Source: Silurus meridionalis
Lineage: Eukaryota > Chordata > Actinopteri > Siluriformes > Siluridae
NCBI RefSeq assembly: GCF_014805685.1
Contig: NC_060899.1
Location: 9,076,290-9,140,289, forward strand
Length of the DNA: 64,000 nucleotides
Direction of reading: 5' to 3'
Shown: positions 1 to 64,000 of the stretch, one piece after another
How positions within the stretch are numbered: position 1 is the first letter of the stretch
How the letters are laid out: each line of letters starts with the position of its first letter
Made by a program: the position numbers and the translations under genes
The notes under the pieces: generated by a model
What the model was told of the DNA's origin: nothing
The model's database searches: none
Seen by the model: only the letters and a program-made list of their open reading frames with translations

Positions 1-21
1 TTTTATTTGTTGGTCACTCAG

Positions 22-512
22 TGTACAGGCTTATGTTTAAGGACACGTATGCGGAGATGAAGAAGCCCTCCAGTGAGTGGAAGACTGTGTTTGGTGGAAT
101 TTTCTTCTTCATTGGTTTGACTGGCCTGGTGGTGCTCTGGCAGCGCATCTTTGGTAAGAAGGATTAATCATATCTAATCTTCAATGGAATTAAAAGAACT
201 GCACAAATATTAACTTTTGGGTGTTTTTGCTCCCTGTAATCAGATGCTCCAGTATAGAATAAGTAGTAAGCAAATGCATATGTTGAAAGACTTGTGATTT
301 GCAGACCAATGCCAAATTGAGTGTTGAGCTAATGTGGAGTTGTTGTTTGTGGGGTGTTTTTTTTTTTTTTTTGTGCAGTGTATCCTCCTGCTCCTCATAC
401 ATTTGATAAAGAATGGGAGGCAAAGCAGGTGAAGAGGATGTTAGACATGCGAGTGAACCCGGTGCAGGGTTTCTCCTCCAAGTGGGACTATGAGAAGGGC
501 CAGTGGAAGTAA
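22..512 (+). CDS. cox4i2: Cytochrome c oxidase subunit 4 isoform 2, last two exons (partial)
   Basis: Two exons, 22-153 and 379-512, join in frame (TTTG|gtaaga ... tgtgcag|TG) and end in TAA at 510-512. They encode about the last 88 residues of a protein of roughly 170. The first exon carries the conserved SEWKTV motif followed by a single membrane helix (about [18 protein letters not shown]). The second carries [18 protein letters not shown] and the WDYEK C-terminus typical of COX4. The protein is a nuclear-encoded subunit of complex IV in the inner mitochondrial membrane, and isoform 2 is the oxygen-responsive form in mammals. Isoform 2 is preferred over isoform 1 because of the WQR and YPP residues after the helix and because bcl2l1 is next door, as in human. 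Earlier exons, the start codon and the promoter lie before base 1. No break is seen in the part present. Confidence 0.9.
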
Positions 513-620
513 ATTCGGAGAGTTGTTTCAACATCTGTTAAAGCCATGGCGTTTGGCCCCATCCATTCATGTAAATGCTCAACTAAAAAAAAATTGAAAT
601 AAAATGTAATCATTCTTACA
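513..620 (+). terminator. cox4i2: cox4i2 3' UTR with polyadenylation signal
   Basis: A short AT-rich tail follows the TAA. A canonical AATAAA lies at 598-603, about 90 bases after the stop, so the 3' UTR is probably only about 110 nt. The exact cleavage site is inferred. Confidence 0.65.
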
Positions 621-839
621 GTGAGTGGAAGTCATGCCACAATCCTGTTTTTCTGCCTCTAACCATCTAAAAATTGTGCAATTAATCATTTGCTATGGAA
701 TAAATCCTAGCATGAGTCTCTTGTGATCAGCCTAATATATTTTTTCAGACTAATATTGGTGTCATATCATCTTCCCCATTATAGTCAGATGTACTCAAAT
801 GTGTGCACACTTTCAGTGAATACAAGCACAGATGCAATA

Positions 840-3363
840 CTTTGCAATTGGTTTTTATTGGTTTCACTGATGAGCTCAGACATGTTTTAAGAAAAATAAA
901 CAAACAAAACAAAACCTAAGACAAAACATTCAATTTAGGGGATGTTAAAATAAACCAAAAGCCTTAAAAAAATAGTTTTTTGTTGTCTTAGTTTCAGGTG
1001 ATTTTGACCAATTACAAACACAGTGAATAACAAACACCTCAAAGAAATGGAGTTTAAGGCCATAGGAAAGAACACTGTGTTTTATAAATATTTTCAAAAC
1101 ATCGAGGCTTTAAATATTTTCGCTATCCTAATATGCTACTCTAAATGTAATTTAAGTTACCTAGTTTACATAGTGTCCTGCCATCATTTATCTGTCAAGC
1201 TGTTCTTATACACTATCGCTACAAGACAGTCTTTCTCATCTGGAAAAGGCGCGCACAGGTGCACACTTACACACACAGCATGCAAGCAGCGACTTTTCTT
1301 TATATGGAATGCATTCTGTTAAATCAGTGTCTACAGAGCAGCTGTAATATACATTTTTGGGCAGTTGAAGATCCCAGATCTGCCATGTTTTATGTCCTCT
1401 CAACACGTAGTGTGGCATTCAACTGGGTCTGAAGTAAAACGCAGCTCCTTTGACAGAGTGAGACTATATGATAATCATTAACTTACTTAGATATGCAAAA
1501 AACCCCATTTGTATAGGAGTGGATTTCTATTTTAGCTAGTCAAATTCTATACATTGATGAATCCCCACTGAGCATGTGCTTCACTAGATCTGGAAAGAAT
1601 AGGGCATTTTCATACCCTGTATATTGAACCTACTTTAAAAAAAAAAAAGTAGAAGGCTGTTTGGTATTCAGCCTGAGAGATTTTATTTCTAGGTTTCCTG
1701 AAAGCTATCATGAATTTTCTTTTTACATATGACAAAAATTAAGTCGCTTGCCAAACACCAGTAACAATATCAGACAGAAACTTTTTTTTTTTTTTTTAGA
1801 ATAAAATGCGTGTTTGCGTCTGGTGAGTGTAAGGTGCAGAGCAGCAGGTGGCCTCGCTGTGCGACAAGTAGCTTCAGCCACCATGACTTACTTACATTTA
1901 AACAACACAGCAGTAAAGACATAGAGATGATAGATAAGAGTGAGACATTAGGGAGAAATCTGTTGGGCCCAAAGGCCATTCAAGCATTCACAAATAATAT
2001 GAAAAGACAAATTCTAAAAAAAAAAATGTCCCATCTCAGTCAGCTTTCCACAAAGATGTCTCAACAGTCATGCATATATGGCATATTAATTTGACACACT
2101 GCTTAGTAGGCTGGGTGGTTTCAGTCGTAGCCATTAACATGAACCTGATGTTGAATGTGAATTTGAGTACTCGGGCACTGCAGTCAGAACATTTGAGGCT
2201 CCTGACTGCATAATCCAGACAGTTTACATTCCTGGTGCATATCCTTGAAAATGGTCCTTAACTATGGAATGAAAACGGCACCATTACAATCTGAATATAA
2301 ACATTTCATAAACCTGACTGTGTGCCTTTATTCGAATGTGTAAGCAATGTCACACCCATGGCAATTCAGCATGCATTAATAAATGCACACACTCAAACAT
2401 TTACAGGAGAAAACAGAGATGAAGAGACCAAACACAAGTAGTAAATCAAGATTGAACACCAAATCTTGGAATTACGAGGCTGTGATCACCACGCCATGCC
2501 GAATGTAATAAATACTCTTATGACACCTTTCAAAGAATCAAAATTTGAAAAATTGAACTGGGGATGGATTTTGGCTCCAAAAGTTTTATTTGAATTGAAC
2601 TACAATAGGTTAGAAGAAAATTCATGCCCATGCCATTTCAGTTTGATGTGATTCAACGTATTAATTTTCCAAATCATTCAAACAAAGGCATAACAGTTCA
2701 GCTTTAATAGAGTTTAATTGAGAGTGCAGCGGCACATTGCTACTGCATAACTGCGACCCCTGTTCAGCACCCTCAGGCACAGTAGATGTTAAAACTGTTA
2801 GGATTTCGAGCAGATCTGGGAAATATTCTGTAAAGTGATGTAAAACATTCATACATTTTTTTTAAAGTAGCAAAATAGAAATCATGCCCACTGTAAATAA
2901 ACAAGGACGTACACTTATAATAGGAAGCACCCACTCACTCACTAACACTCAACAAAGTAGCAGTTTGAGAATTACTAGAAATCACTGGCTGAGAAGTTAA
3001 TTATAACTAAAGCTAGCTAGATGTATCTAGGCATCTCATCTACAACCTGCGCTGATGGTTTTCTTTTAAACGATTTTAAAAATAAGCTAAACCACCACCA
3101 AAACCACACAACACACAGTGGACTCTTGTCACAATGTGTTAAACTTTTTTCTATGACATGTCACGTGTTTAGGATGTAGTGTGGCAACAAGAACAGACAG
3201 GAAAGGGCCAGCTCTAGCTCTCATTACAATACTCCCAATGGTGTAAAGAAAGTTACCACAATTTCAACCAATTTTGGTCAAATAATGAAACCTTAGAAAA
3301 AAAAGAAAGCGCGCGCACACGCACGCGCGCGCACACACACAGACAGACAATTTAACTTAGTTG

Positions 3364-3397
<34 letters not shown>

Positions 3398-4226
3398 CAG
3401 GACAGGCTCTCGCATATCTCAGAGAGCACTGGGAAAATGAAAAGCTTTAATGAAGCCTAATCATTAATCGCATACAAAGCATCAAAATGAGCATTTCAGG
3501 GCATCGCTCTGAACATCAAATTAGCCTGGAATTCAATGCTAAACTACAGAATTGACCAGAATTCACTTGCAAAGATGACAACGTTATTAAACAAATCTCG
3601 TTCCCTTCATTGACCCTCCTTGGTCAAGGATTGTAAAGGACTTAAAAAATGTAGTGCAAGGTTTGAACGTGTTTAGTCCATTTTTTTTACAAGCCTGTGA
3701 CTGGGTCAAAAACATGAACAGAGTCTCCATCTATAACCTGGGAGTAGGTGCTTCACTTATAAACTCACTTCTCAAAAGAGATCAGAATCATTGCTACTTG
3801 CTGTCCTCTTTAAAGATAAAATAATGTGTACATTTAAAATGTCTAAAGCTGTAAATATTTTTTTACAAGGAACAAACAGAAATGAGCGATTCATTTAGAC
3901 TCTGACAAGTGATCAATTAAAAAAAAAAAAAAAGAAAAATAAAGAGGGGTGGGGGTGTTAAGCAATGCAAGTCTTATGATTTTGAGCAACATCACTGTTT
4001 TGGGCCAAGTAGCAACAAGTCCCCTTTCACCAGGTTTGATGAATTTTACAGTTGTGCCTGGGCCACTCACACAGTCCACAGTGCATCGCGAGAGGAGGAG
4101 GGTGTAAACATTACTATGCTTGGCAAAAAAAAAAAAAAAAAGTACAAAACAAAAATAACTTTGATAGTAAAAGTTTCTTCATGTATATTTTGAGGTGTAT
4201 GCTGGGCGGAGGCCGCTGCTGGGTCT
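840..4226 (-). other. bcl2l1: Probable bcl2l1 3' UTR
   Basis: This 3.4 kb stretch downstream of the bcl2l1 stop has no convincing coding exon. AATAAA in the minus sense (tttatt on the plus strand) occurs at 854-859 and also near 1682, 2327 and 2585, so several 3' ends are possible. It contains a poly-T run at about 3365-3394 and a short alternating CG/CA patch at about 3310-3345. The 3' UTR assignment is inferred from position and signals. The end proposed here lies about 220 bases from the cox4i2 polyadenylation signal on the other strand. Confidence 0.45.
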
Positions 4227-26069
<21,843 letters not shown>

Positions 26070-27711
26070 AGTTAAGAGCGATACGTCGTTTATCTGGCGT
26101 TGGATCCCACTCCCGCTTGCTTGATTAAACAGCACACAGACGCTCGTGTCTCTACTCAGGCTTGTGTCGACGCTGACTCTCACTCATCACGGATCTTAAA
26201 CCAGGTTGACCTCTGTTCTTAATTGATTTCTTCCCCGGCGTAAACAGATACAATCAAGGATGGTGCAAGAGCTTGGACACTGTGGTCAGAGAGCAGTGAA
26301 ATGAAAAAGAAAAAAAAAATTATTAGCGAGAGTGCTTTCTCATACAGACATACGTACACTAACACTTAGACACGTTCTCTAAACAGGAGGAGGAGGAGGT
26401 CAGAATCAGAAGGTTTAAATGAAGGGTAAGGAGCTACTGTATGACCCAGGAAAGGGCAAAAAACATAGTTGAAGATTAACACGATTTTGTTTTAAGGCTT
26501 TGCTTCAAATGCACCAATATGTGAGTAAAAACAGGTTCAGAATTTAGTTTTGTTTGTTGATCCGTGAAAAGGCCTGGGAAATGAAACAAATGGTGCAAAC
26601 ATACTAATTCAGCCTTTGTAGTGAGTACTGACACACAGATAGAGCAATACTCAGGAAACAGTTACAGTTCCTATAAAGGACACCTTACAATACGGTTACT
26701 TAGAAAGGCGTATTGTGAAATTTTATCACATTGATCGTGTTATATCGTGTACCTATATGCTTTGTAAATAAACACCTTTTTTAATTCTAACCCCAATGGC
26801 TGTCCAAAGCAGCAGATGGTGGCCCCAATCATCTGCCTCTGATGAAGAACAAAAACACCTCTTTCTTCTCCTCTTAGACTCAGAAGCCTATACTAACCTT
26901 GACCAGGTTTCTTTTTTGTTTTGGTTGAATATCTATTAGACTTAACATTTCAGTCGGGCTGGACATGAGGAAACATGTCGTTGTAGTGAATAAAGTGGAC
27001 ATGTGTTCGTTTTTACCAGCATTTCCCAACAAACGATTATAAAGACTGTTGTGCAAAAGCGGGGACTCAAAAAACCTACAGAAAGCGTGTGCTCAAGAAA
27101 TAACACACGCACTATGATCTGCGCTCGGAAACTCACAAGTCACTGGCACAGAAAAGGGCCATAACAATGGACAGATATGAAAACGTTGGTGCGCAGCTGT
27201 GCGTGAACTCGAGCACGCAGGCTGAAGACCAAACACGTGGTGAAAGAACAATCTGCTCGGCTCAACACACTGCCTCGTTAAACCACGCTAGATACAAATC
27301 GGCCCACGAACCACCACTCACGTGTGATCGAGTTGTTAAAAAAGAACGAGCACGACTACATTATGCTCATTAGATCATCCTACGAAGGGTGTACACGCTA
27401 CAGAGATTTAATATCGGCCGCGCTCACGGCTTGTTGACACGCGAGATATCCACGCTCACGTAAGAAGAATGCGTGCTCTTAAGGCCTGCCGCAGTCACGC
27501 ACAAAATCCTTAAGTAACCAGCTAATCTATAACACGCCCCCGAGAAGTGTGAACCGAGCGGCTGGGGATGCATCCTAGTTAAAAATTAACCCAAACATCA
27601 TCACCACCATCAACCATTTAAAAAACTCTCTTCCACTCCGTTCGCTCCTATTGTAAACAACACACATGACAACCTGCTGAACTACAAAGTTCAAGATCAA
27701 ACCATGCTTAC

Positions 27712-27850
27712 CAGAACAGAAATCCGCTGTGGTGTATTCAAGGACTTCAGACTAACTTGTTGTGTTAAACAAGAACTGCTGAAACAATCAACGTGCAACC
27801 AGTACTTTCCAGAATCAACTGTTAAATGTGTGAACTCACAGAAAGAGCAG
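27712..27850 (-). other. bcl2l1: Candidate alternative non-coding first exon of bcl2l1
   Basis: On the minus strand the sequence TTCTG|GTAAGC (27716 down to 27706) is a strong donor. It lies 150-210 bases downstream of a cluster of promoter-type motifs at 27866-27925. The 5' boundary is a guess. Mammalian BCL2L1 is known to use several promoters and 5' UTR exons, which makes a second start plausible, but no transcript supports it here. Confidence 0.3.
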
Positions 27851-27865
27851 GGATAGCTTTCTTTT

Positions 27866-27925
27866 GGCCCCGCCCACACTTTCCCATGCAGACGTCACAC
27901 ACGCCCAAACAATTACGTAACTATG
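27866..27925 (-). promoter_or_regulatory. Promoter-like motif cluster (GC box, CRE, bZIP and X-box half)
   Basis: Within 60 bases are ggccccgcccac (GC box), gacgtcac at 27891-27898 (CRE), attacgtaac at about 27912-27921 (PAR-bZIP/CEBP-like palindrome) and ctatggcaac (RFX half site). The order and spacing resemble a compact promoter. The function is inferred from motifs only. Confidence 0.35.
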
Positions 27926-28098
27926 GCAACCTTTTCTTTGGCGTGTGCGTTATATTATATTATATTATATTATATTATATTATATTATATTATATATAGA
28001 GAGGGAGAGAGAGAAAGAATGAAAGCAATTTAAAATAAGATCAATATCGCGGAACCTGATAATACAATTATTTCTCTCTCTCTCACACATACTTATAC

Positions 28099-28193
<95 letters not shown>

Positions 28194-28735
28194 TTATTAT
28201 TATTATTATAACATTTTATTATTATTTAAGATAGATATACTGTAAAGGTTTCTTTCCCCAATAGATTCACACACAGCCAGTGGATGACGTCTTGTTCATG
28301 TCATTAAGTAGCTGCTCTAACTAGTGTTAGCTAATGGGGCATCGCTGATCAAAGAGTTAAATAACGATAATAATAGACCTGGTATTAGATCAGGAACGTT
28401 GTATCAGGACAGCTGGTTTAACCCCGTTACAAACTAGAGAAGAGCGTTATTATTTAAGGAGATTTCGGTTCAAAACCAAATGTACATAAAGCACCACTGT
28501 ATTGAAGCGCTTCATCCATCAATCTAGAAAATGAAGACCATCAGATAAACAGAAAGATCCGTATTAGTGATCGTCCCCTTTCCTGGGTGTTCTAACTACG
28601 TCAAAACCTGGAGTCTCTCAGCCTACTCGGTTCCCAGCTAGCAGCCCGGACATTAGCTGACACAATCGGCCCGGTGGAAGTCACGATAAAGGACTAAAGA
28701 ACAGGTAGGTTACAGCTGCAGCTCCCGCTACTTAC

Positions 28736-28910
28736 TCAGATAAATAAGAGCGCTACGTCTCGCTCTCCCACATGATCAAAGAAGTAAGCAGGACTCCAGT
28801 CAGTGGCCGACTGTAAATCCGACATTTCTTGCTCTAAATCTCCACAAAAGCGCCGCCGCAGCCCAGCGAAGCTACGCTAAGCCTCCCAGCTACCAAAACC
28901 TGCCTGCCCG
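28736..28910 (-). other. bcl2l1: Candidate main non-coding first exon of bcl2l1
   Basis: A minus-strand donor TCTGA|GTAAGT is formed at 28736/28735-28730. Upstream is GC-rich 5' UTR-like sequence with cgccgccgcag. The start site is not defined by any motif such as a TATA box, so the upper limit is approximate. Confidence 0.45.
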
Positions 28911-29110
28911 AGCGAGAAGCTCTTCTTCTTTCCACACTCCTATTACGACAAACCCCACCTTCAAACTCCGGGGATTGGCAAATACTTCTGTCTTCCAAGG
29001 GCTCCACCCCTACATCTGACCAATCACCTAAGAGCAGGAACTGTGCACGTCAAAACGCGGGCGGGAAAAATAAATAACACATTCCGACCGACATGCGCAT
29101 GCGCGTGAAT
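28911..29110 (-). promoter_or_regulatory. bcl2l1: Probable bcl2l1 core promoter
   Basis: A CpG-rich block holds two CCAAT boxes (minus-sense at 28973-28977, plus-sense at 29020-29024), an E2F-like gcgggaaa at about 29061-29068, and a perfect palindromic NRF-1 type site tgcgcatgcgc at 29094-29104. TATA-less CpG promoters of this make-up are typical of housekeeping genes. No gene is seen starting in the opposite direction. Confidence 0.55.
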
Positions 29111-30965
29111 TCCGCCCTCTACTATTTAGACCACTGCGGCAGGTCCTGCCAGAGGTAGAATAGACTCGAAGAAAAAAAAAGAAAAACGCAGTTAAGACTC
29201 CAACTTTCTTACTAATGATTTAGACTCATGTAAATCGTGTAAAACCAGCCGAACTTCATTACCCCAAATGGTCTTTTAGTTTATTGAAATTTCACCCTCA
29301 GCATCCTCTACTTACTCCTCATTCATTTAACACATACTTTTAAAAAAAAAAACATAGCAGGTTATTTTTTAAATAGTGCTAATTTCACAACAAATGTCTT
29401 AGTATAAATAACTATAATCTAAGAATATTAAGCATATGAATACAGACCATGGGTTTTTTTTTTTTTTTTAAAGAGGTTTTCACTGAGGGTCTGGAGCCTG
29501 TCCTGGGACCACTGTGCAAGATGTGGCAATATCAGAGCATTATGCACACACATTTACACACAGAGGTAACTTCAGGTCACCAACCTACTTACCTTCATGT
29601 TTTTGGTAGTTGGGAAGAAACTGGAGAACCCAGAGATAACATATGGACACAGGGAGAGCATGAGAAACTCCACGCAAACAGTAACATGAGTTTAGGATTA
29701 GACCCTGGAGCCATGATGTAGGAATGCTCTGCACTGTGCCCCCATGCTATCTGACCATATTTATGCTTATTATAGAACTTATTAGATGCTTAGCTTAGAA
29801 AATCAAAAAAAAAAAAAAAATCTATAACTTGTTGGTGATCCGTACATGATTGCATAATTTCAGCTGCATCCCCAGAACCACAAATGATGCACATGCAGAG
29901 AATTGCAACTCTGCAGACTTTGACCCTATTTACAATTTAGATTGTAAATCTGGTATTATATCTGGATGGTTATTGCTAATCAAAATATTGACATGTTAAT
30001 GCACTCAAAATGCATTTCAGAAAGATTCAAAAAAGATCATTCAAACCATTGCAGAAACAGGAGTGTGTGTAAATGCATCTGTCTGCTGTGACAAAACTTG
30101 GCTTACTCATACAACTTTAAATAAAACATACTGGAAGTTGGTGTTTGAGTTTAAAGCACTGATTTGAATATCAATGTGTAATACAGCTCAGTCTGGCCAA
30201 GCGGAGATGCATTTGACTACATGTGTTAATGTAGAAATCTTAGAATTTGATCCGGACACAGGAAGTACAAAAGAAGCTGGAGTAATTTGAAATATAATAT
30301 TTTGTTTTTGCTGAGGATTCCCCACATTTGCAAGATGACACAACAATATGTATAGCGCATTTAATCTTTAATTTTACATGAAAACTTTACACTTGGTATT
30401 TTTTTCTTACTGTATATATATATTTATATTCCCCATACATTAGAGGAGCAAAGTAGACATATATAGTTGCAAGGGCAGGAATGCTTTCAGAAAATATTTT
30501 AAATGCACTTCAAAGAATTAAATACATCTGCATAAAAACGAATCCCAAGCTTCATATGCTCTGCTACTACAGAGGCTTTATACTGTTATACTCTGGTATA
30601 AACAAGTCGGCATTATACAGTGTATATAACCGTTTCTTTTTTGTTGTTGTTGTGGGGTTTGCTTGGCGTCGGTGGGGCAACACTGCAAGATAATGAAGCA
30701 AGCTGACCTGATCACACTCAACTCTGGGATAAAGCTCAGCTGATGATGGGACAGGAGAGATAATAAATCTGTCCACTAAGCAAGGACTTTCCACCAAGTA
30801 AGAAGAAAAAAAACAAAACAAAAAACAACCTACATTTTTTTTTTTTTTTTTTAAATGTAGGTCGCAAGAGAAGGCCATCTTCTAGATGTTTTCCCCAATT
30901 TGTTTGCACAAATAATGTAGTGTGAATTATCAAGTGAATGGAATGGTCTTAGAATCAAAAAGAAC
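29111..30965. other. Intergenic region between bcl2l1 and arfgef2
   Basis: About 1.9 kb of AT-rich sequence between the bcl2l1 promoter and the proposed arfgef2 3' end. It holds one dispersed repeat (29470-29750), a poly-A run near 29806-29820 and a poly-A/poly-T pair near 30800-30855. No coding or RNA gene was recognised. Confidence 0.6.
29470..29750 (+). repeat. Common teleost dispersed repeat, class uncertain
   Basis: It contains the recognisable blocks catgtttttggtagttggga, gaaactggagaaccca and aactccacgcaaacagtaac, which occur in very many copies in fish genomes. Termini and target-site duplications are not evident. I do not assign a class. Confidence 0.55.
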
Positions 30966-31872
30966 CAGGAGCAGCTTTATTGTCCCTGGTCAACACTGTC
31001 AACTTCAGTTAACCAATTCTTTTTAAATTATTAACACACACAGCAGGAAATAAAGAGTAACCGTTTCTCACATTCAGGATTTTACTGTTAAATTTGATAC
31101 ATGCAGCCTAAACCTAGGCTCTAAAAATAAAAGGTTTCACTTTGTGTGGTATATGAATGCAGTAAATGTGCTAAGATGCCAGACATGCCAGACAGAAAGT
31201 GCATTTTGCACTGTTCATCAATAAAGCTCCAATCAAAAATGATCAAAATACACTAAAAGGACAATAACCCAGTAGGTATAGAGTTGAATCATTTAATTGT
31301 TATAGCAGCACCTAACCCTTGTGTTTCTTGGTGTAATTCTTGTTTAAAGATTTAGTAACTCTCATTCATCATAGGCCTAACCTTTAAATTGCAAATGTAT
31401 AAATGGTAAAATGCTCCTCCAGCTCTGTGCATTTGGACGATGCTGTTTGCTGACTTAATGAAACGACCAAAATAACAAAGAACACAACAAACAAAAAAAT
31501 AAAACCCCAACACAAATCAAATGACAATTGGAAACAGGATAGACCACAAAATGAATAATAAATTAAATTATTGTTGCCATACTGCTCTGGAATTCATGAT
31601 ATGATTTTACTGAGCTGCAGTGTTGAGCAGTCAGCATAGAGGAAAATTACTGCTGGCTCACAGTGCTGTTCTCTCTTAAGGGAGAGCTGGGGGATGAAAA
31701 GATCATGAGGTCCAGACATGGAGGGTGGCTTAAGACACACAGGGCGAGCAGTCTCAGCCTCAGCTCCGAGCGATCCTGCATGGTTCTTCACACCCGAGGA
31801 GGGATACACAACACTTAAGCTTTCCTGCCTCCTCTTTTCGTTGTATTTTATACACATGAGCCATGCAGAGGC
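30966..31872 (-). terminator. arfgef2: arfgef2 3' UTR and polyadenylation signal
   Basis: Downstream of the TAG at 31873-31875, the first good minus-sense AATAAA is at 30976-30981. This gives a 3' UTR of about 0.9 kb. No exon was recognised in between. The end is inferred. Confidence 0.5.
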
Positions 31873-62484
<30,612 letters not shown>

Positions 62485-63813
62485 CTGAAAAATTGAGAAA
62501 AACATGCAAGCATGTAAGTAGAACTATTACTGCATGAATCAGTAAATATACAAAGGACTGTATAATAACATACATTTATATTTAAACATAACAGCTCTTC
62601 CTTCCTGAGGATGTGCAAATGTGTATATTTGGGTCTGTTCTCGTTTTTCTGTACTGCTGGCCAAAGATGATTGTGCTTGTGGTCACATTTATTATTAAGT
62701 AATCTACTATCTTCTTCTTCCAAGTGTAAGATGATGATGTGTTATTAAGTTTTCGTGTCTGCTTTGTGACTCCCGTTTATGCCAGTTTTGTTGTGATTGT
62801 TCAGCATACAACCTTCCTAAACTTGTTTCTGGCTCACAGTGATGATACTTCATGTCAGGACTTTTAACCACTGAATACTTTAAATTCTGGCAAACAGCTC
62901 TGACAAGCACAAGTCAATTTAAACGCATTATCTCCTCTATGAAAACAACTCTTTCACGAGAACTGGAAAGCTTAATCTACTGGAATATCACTTAATCTAA
63001 GATTACCAATAAACAAATACAAAATGTTAAGGTATACCATGGAAAAACATCATTATACAGTCAACTTTTCTGTAAGGAAATGGTTCTTTAAAATATTCTG
63101 GAAGCATTCTCCAGTGTCAGTGCTTTGGAACAGTCAGGTAAAACTGTTACTTTACGATTACCACCACATTACAGTATATGGATGATGGATGTGGTGCTTC
63201 ATGAATTCTCGGTAACAAACCATGTTGAAAAAAAAGGCACTAGCTTCAAAAACAAGTGAAGAAAAGAGTGTTTATAGCTGCTATAATACAAGTAATAAAA
63301 GGACATTTTTCCACAAATACACTATGCCGAAGACATGCTGTCCTTAAAATAGAAATAATTTTGATAACTAGTGGTGGTATATGAGGAAAACAATTCTGGA
63401 CATATTTTTATAAGAACTTAATACTCATTTATTGATTCTTTTTTAAGAGTAACACAAACAGGTATTGTTTCTTCCTAAACTATAATCTCTCATTTATCTT
63501 TCATTCAGATTCTGACAAAAATATGACTATTAAGTTAATGCAAGATTAATTCTTTAAAGGACCAGGTTTGAATTTACATCCATCTCCTGCTGAATAAAAA
63601 CCATCCAACTGCTTTGCTGAAGACATTGCAAAATCGGCATGATGACAGAAATGGCCCCTAAAAAGGGAAACCAACACACTGTTGCTCACAGTGATAATGC
63701 AAATATGATAACATGCAATCATAGTCAGGTTATATATTTCTCTAAGAACAACTATTCCACTATCAGCAAAATATGATGTAGCATAAGCAGAGCCATACTC
63801 TTACTACAAAATC

Positions 63814-63900
<87 letters not shown>

Positions 63901-64000
63901 TTAAGTCATTGGAGACTTCCTTGTGAGATTTTAGCTGGAAGAAAGAAGTTAGCACTAAATATCATCTGCTAAGGTTTCTGTAGAAATGGGTGTTCCCTGT
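62485..64000 (-). other. arfgef2 intron 1 (partial), no exon recognised
   Basis: About 1.5 kb of AT-rich unique sequence plus a (TA)n tract at about 63820-63894. I found no frame resembling the conserved BIG2 N-terminus, so the first exon should be outside the window. Confidence 0.6.

Larger units (their letters stand above)
26070..28735 (-). other. bcl2l1: bcl2l1 5' region: UTR, introns and microsatellites
   Basis: Between the start codon and the candidate first exon I see no coding exon. About 150 nt above the ATG are likely 5' UTR. There are (TATAT)n at about 27948-27997, (CA)n at 28102-28133 and (TA)n at 28142-28188. The stretch 27180-27560 is CpG-richer than its surroundings. Confidence 0.5.

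Noticed and set aside
27948..28190. Possible regularly spaced array such as CRISPR or satellite
   Set aside because: It is a string of simple (TATAT)n, (CA)n and (TA)n microsatellites without spacers. No CRISPR-like array exists in the window.
62707..62910. 67-codon minus-strand frame as arfgef2 exon 1
   Set aside because: It has no resemblance to the conserved BIG N-terminus and no donor in the needed phase was found.

Overview
The window is vertebrate nuclear DNA, almost certainly from a teleost fish. The genes have GT-AG introns, the introns are full of long (TA)n and (CA)n microsatellites, and there are many Tc1/mariner copies, MITEs, tRNA-derived SINE pieces and non-LTR LINE ends of types common in fish. 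A catfish or other otophysan is a guess from repeat style only. No bacterial, phage or organellar sequence was seen.

Three protein-coding genes account for the coding content. (1) The last two exons of cox4i2 (cytochrome c oxidase subunit 4, isoform-2 type) lie at 22-512 on the plus strand. (2) bcl2l1 (Bcl-xL) lies on the minus strand: the C-terminal coding exon is at 4227-4370, the main coding exon at 25485-26069, and a GC-rich promoter with a candidate non-coding first exon at about 28.7-29.1 kb. A 21.1 kb intron separates the two coding exons. cox4i2 and bcl2l1 are tail to tail, as in human 20q11. (3) arfgef2 (BIG2, an ARF guanine-nucleotide exchange factor) lies on the minus strand from 31873 to 62484. 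I could place 38 exons in continuous frame. Only the first coding exon is missing, and it should lie beyond 64000.

Layout: 1-620 cox4i2 end; about 840-4226 bcl2l1 3' UTR; 4371-25484 bcl2l1 intron with repeats, a recent 377 bp tandem duplication and nested MITEs; 26.1-29.1 kb bcl2l1 5' region; 29.1-30.97 kb intergenic; 30.97-31.87 kb arfgef2 3' UTR; 31.87-62.5 kb arfgef2 exons; 62.5-64 kb arfgef2 intron 1.

The genes act separately. Cox4i2 is a subunit of mitochondrial complex IV, Bcl-xL guards the mitochondrial outer membrane against apoptosis, and BIG2 activates class I ARFs at the trans-Golgi and recycling endosome. They are neighbours, not a pathway.

I found no new biological system with confidence. 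The most unusual content is in the arfgef2 introns. Two nearly identical 1.55 kb Tc1-like elements, with catalytic spacing of DD37E type, lie in opposite orientations and are each embedded in long (TA)n. One of them sits in a 3 kb array of TA-targeting elements. Other points are a three-copy foldback module set in TA tracts in the bcl2l1 intron, a splice acceptor whose pyrimidine tract is replaced by about 78 bp of TG repeat, and a candidate second promoter for bcl2l1.
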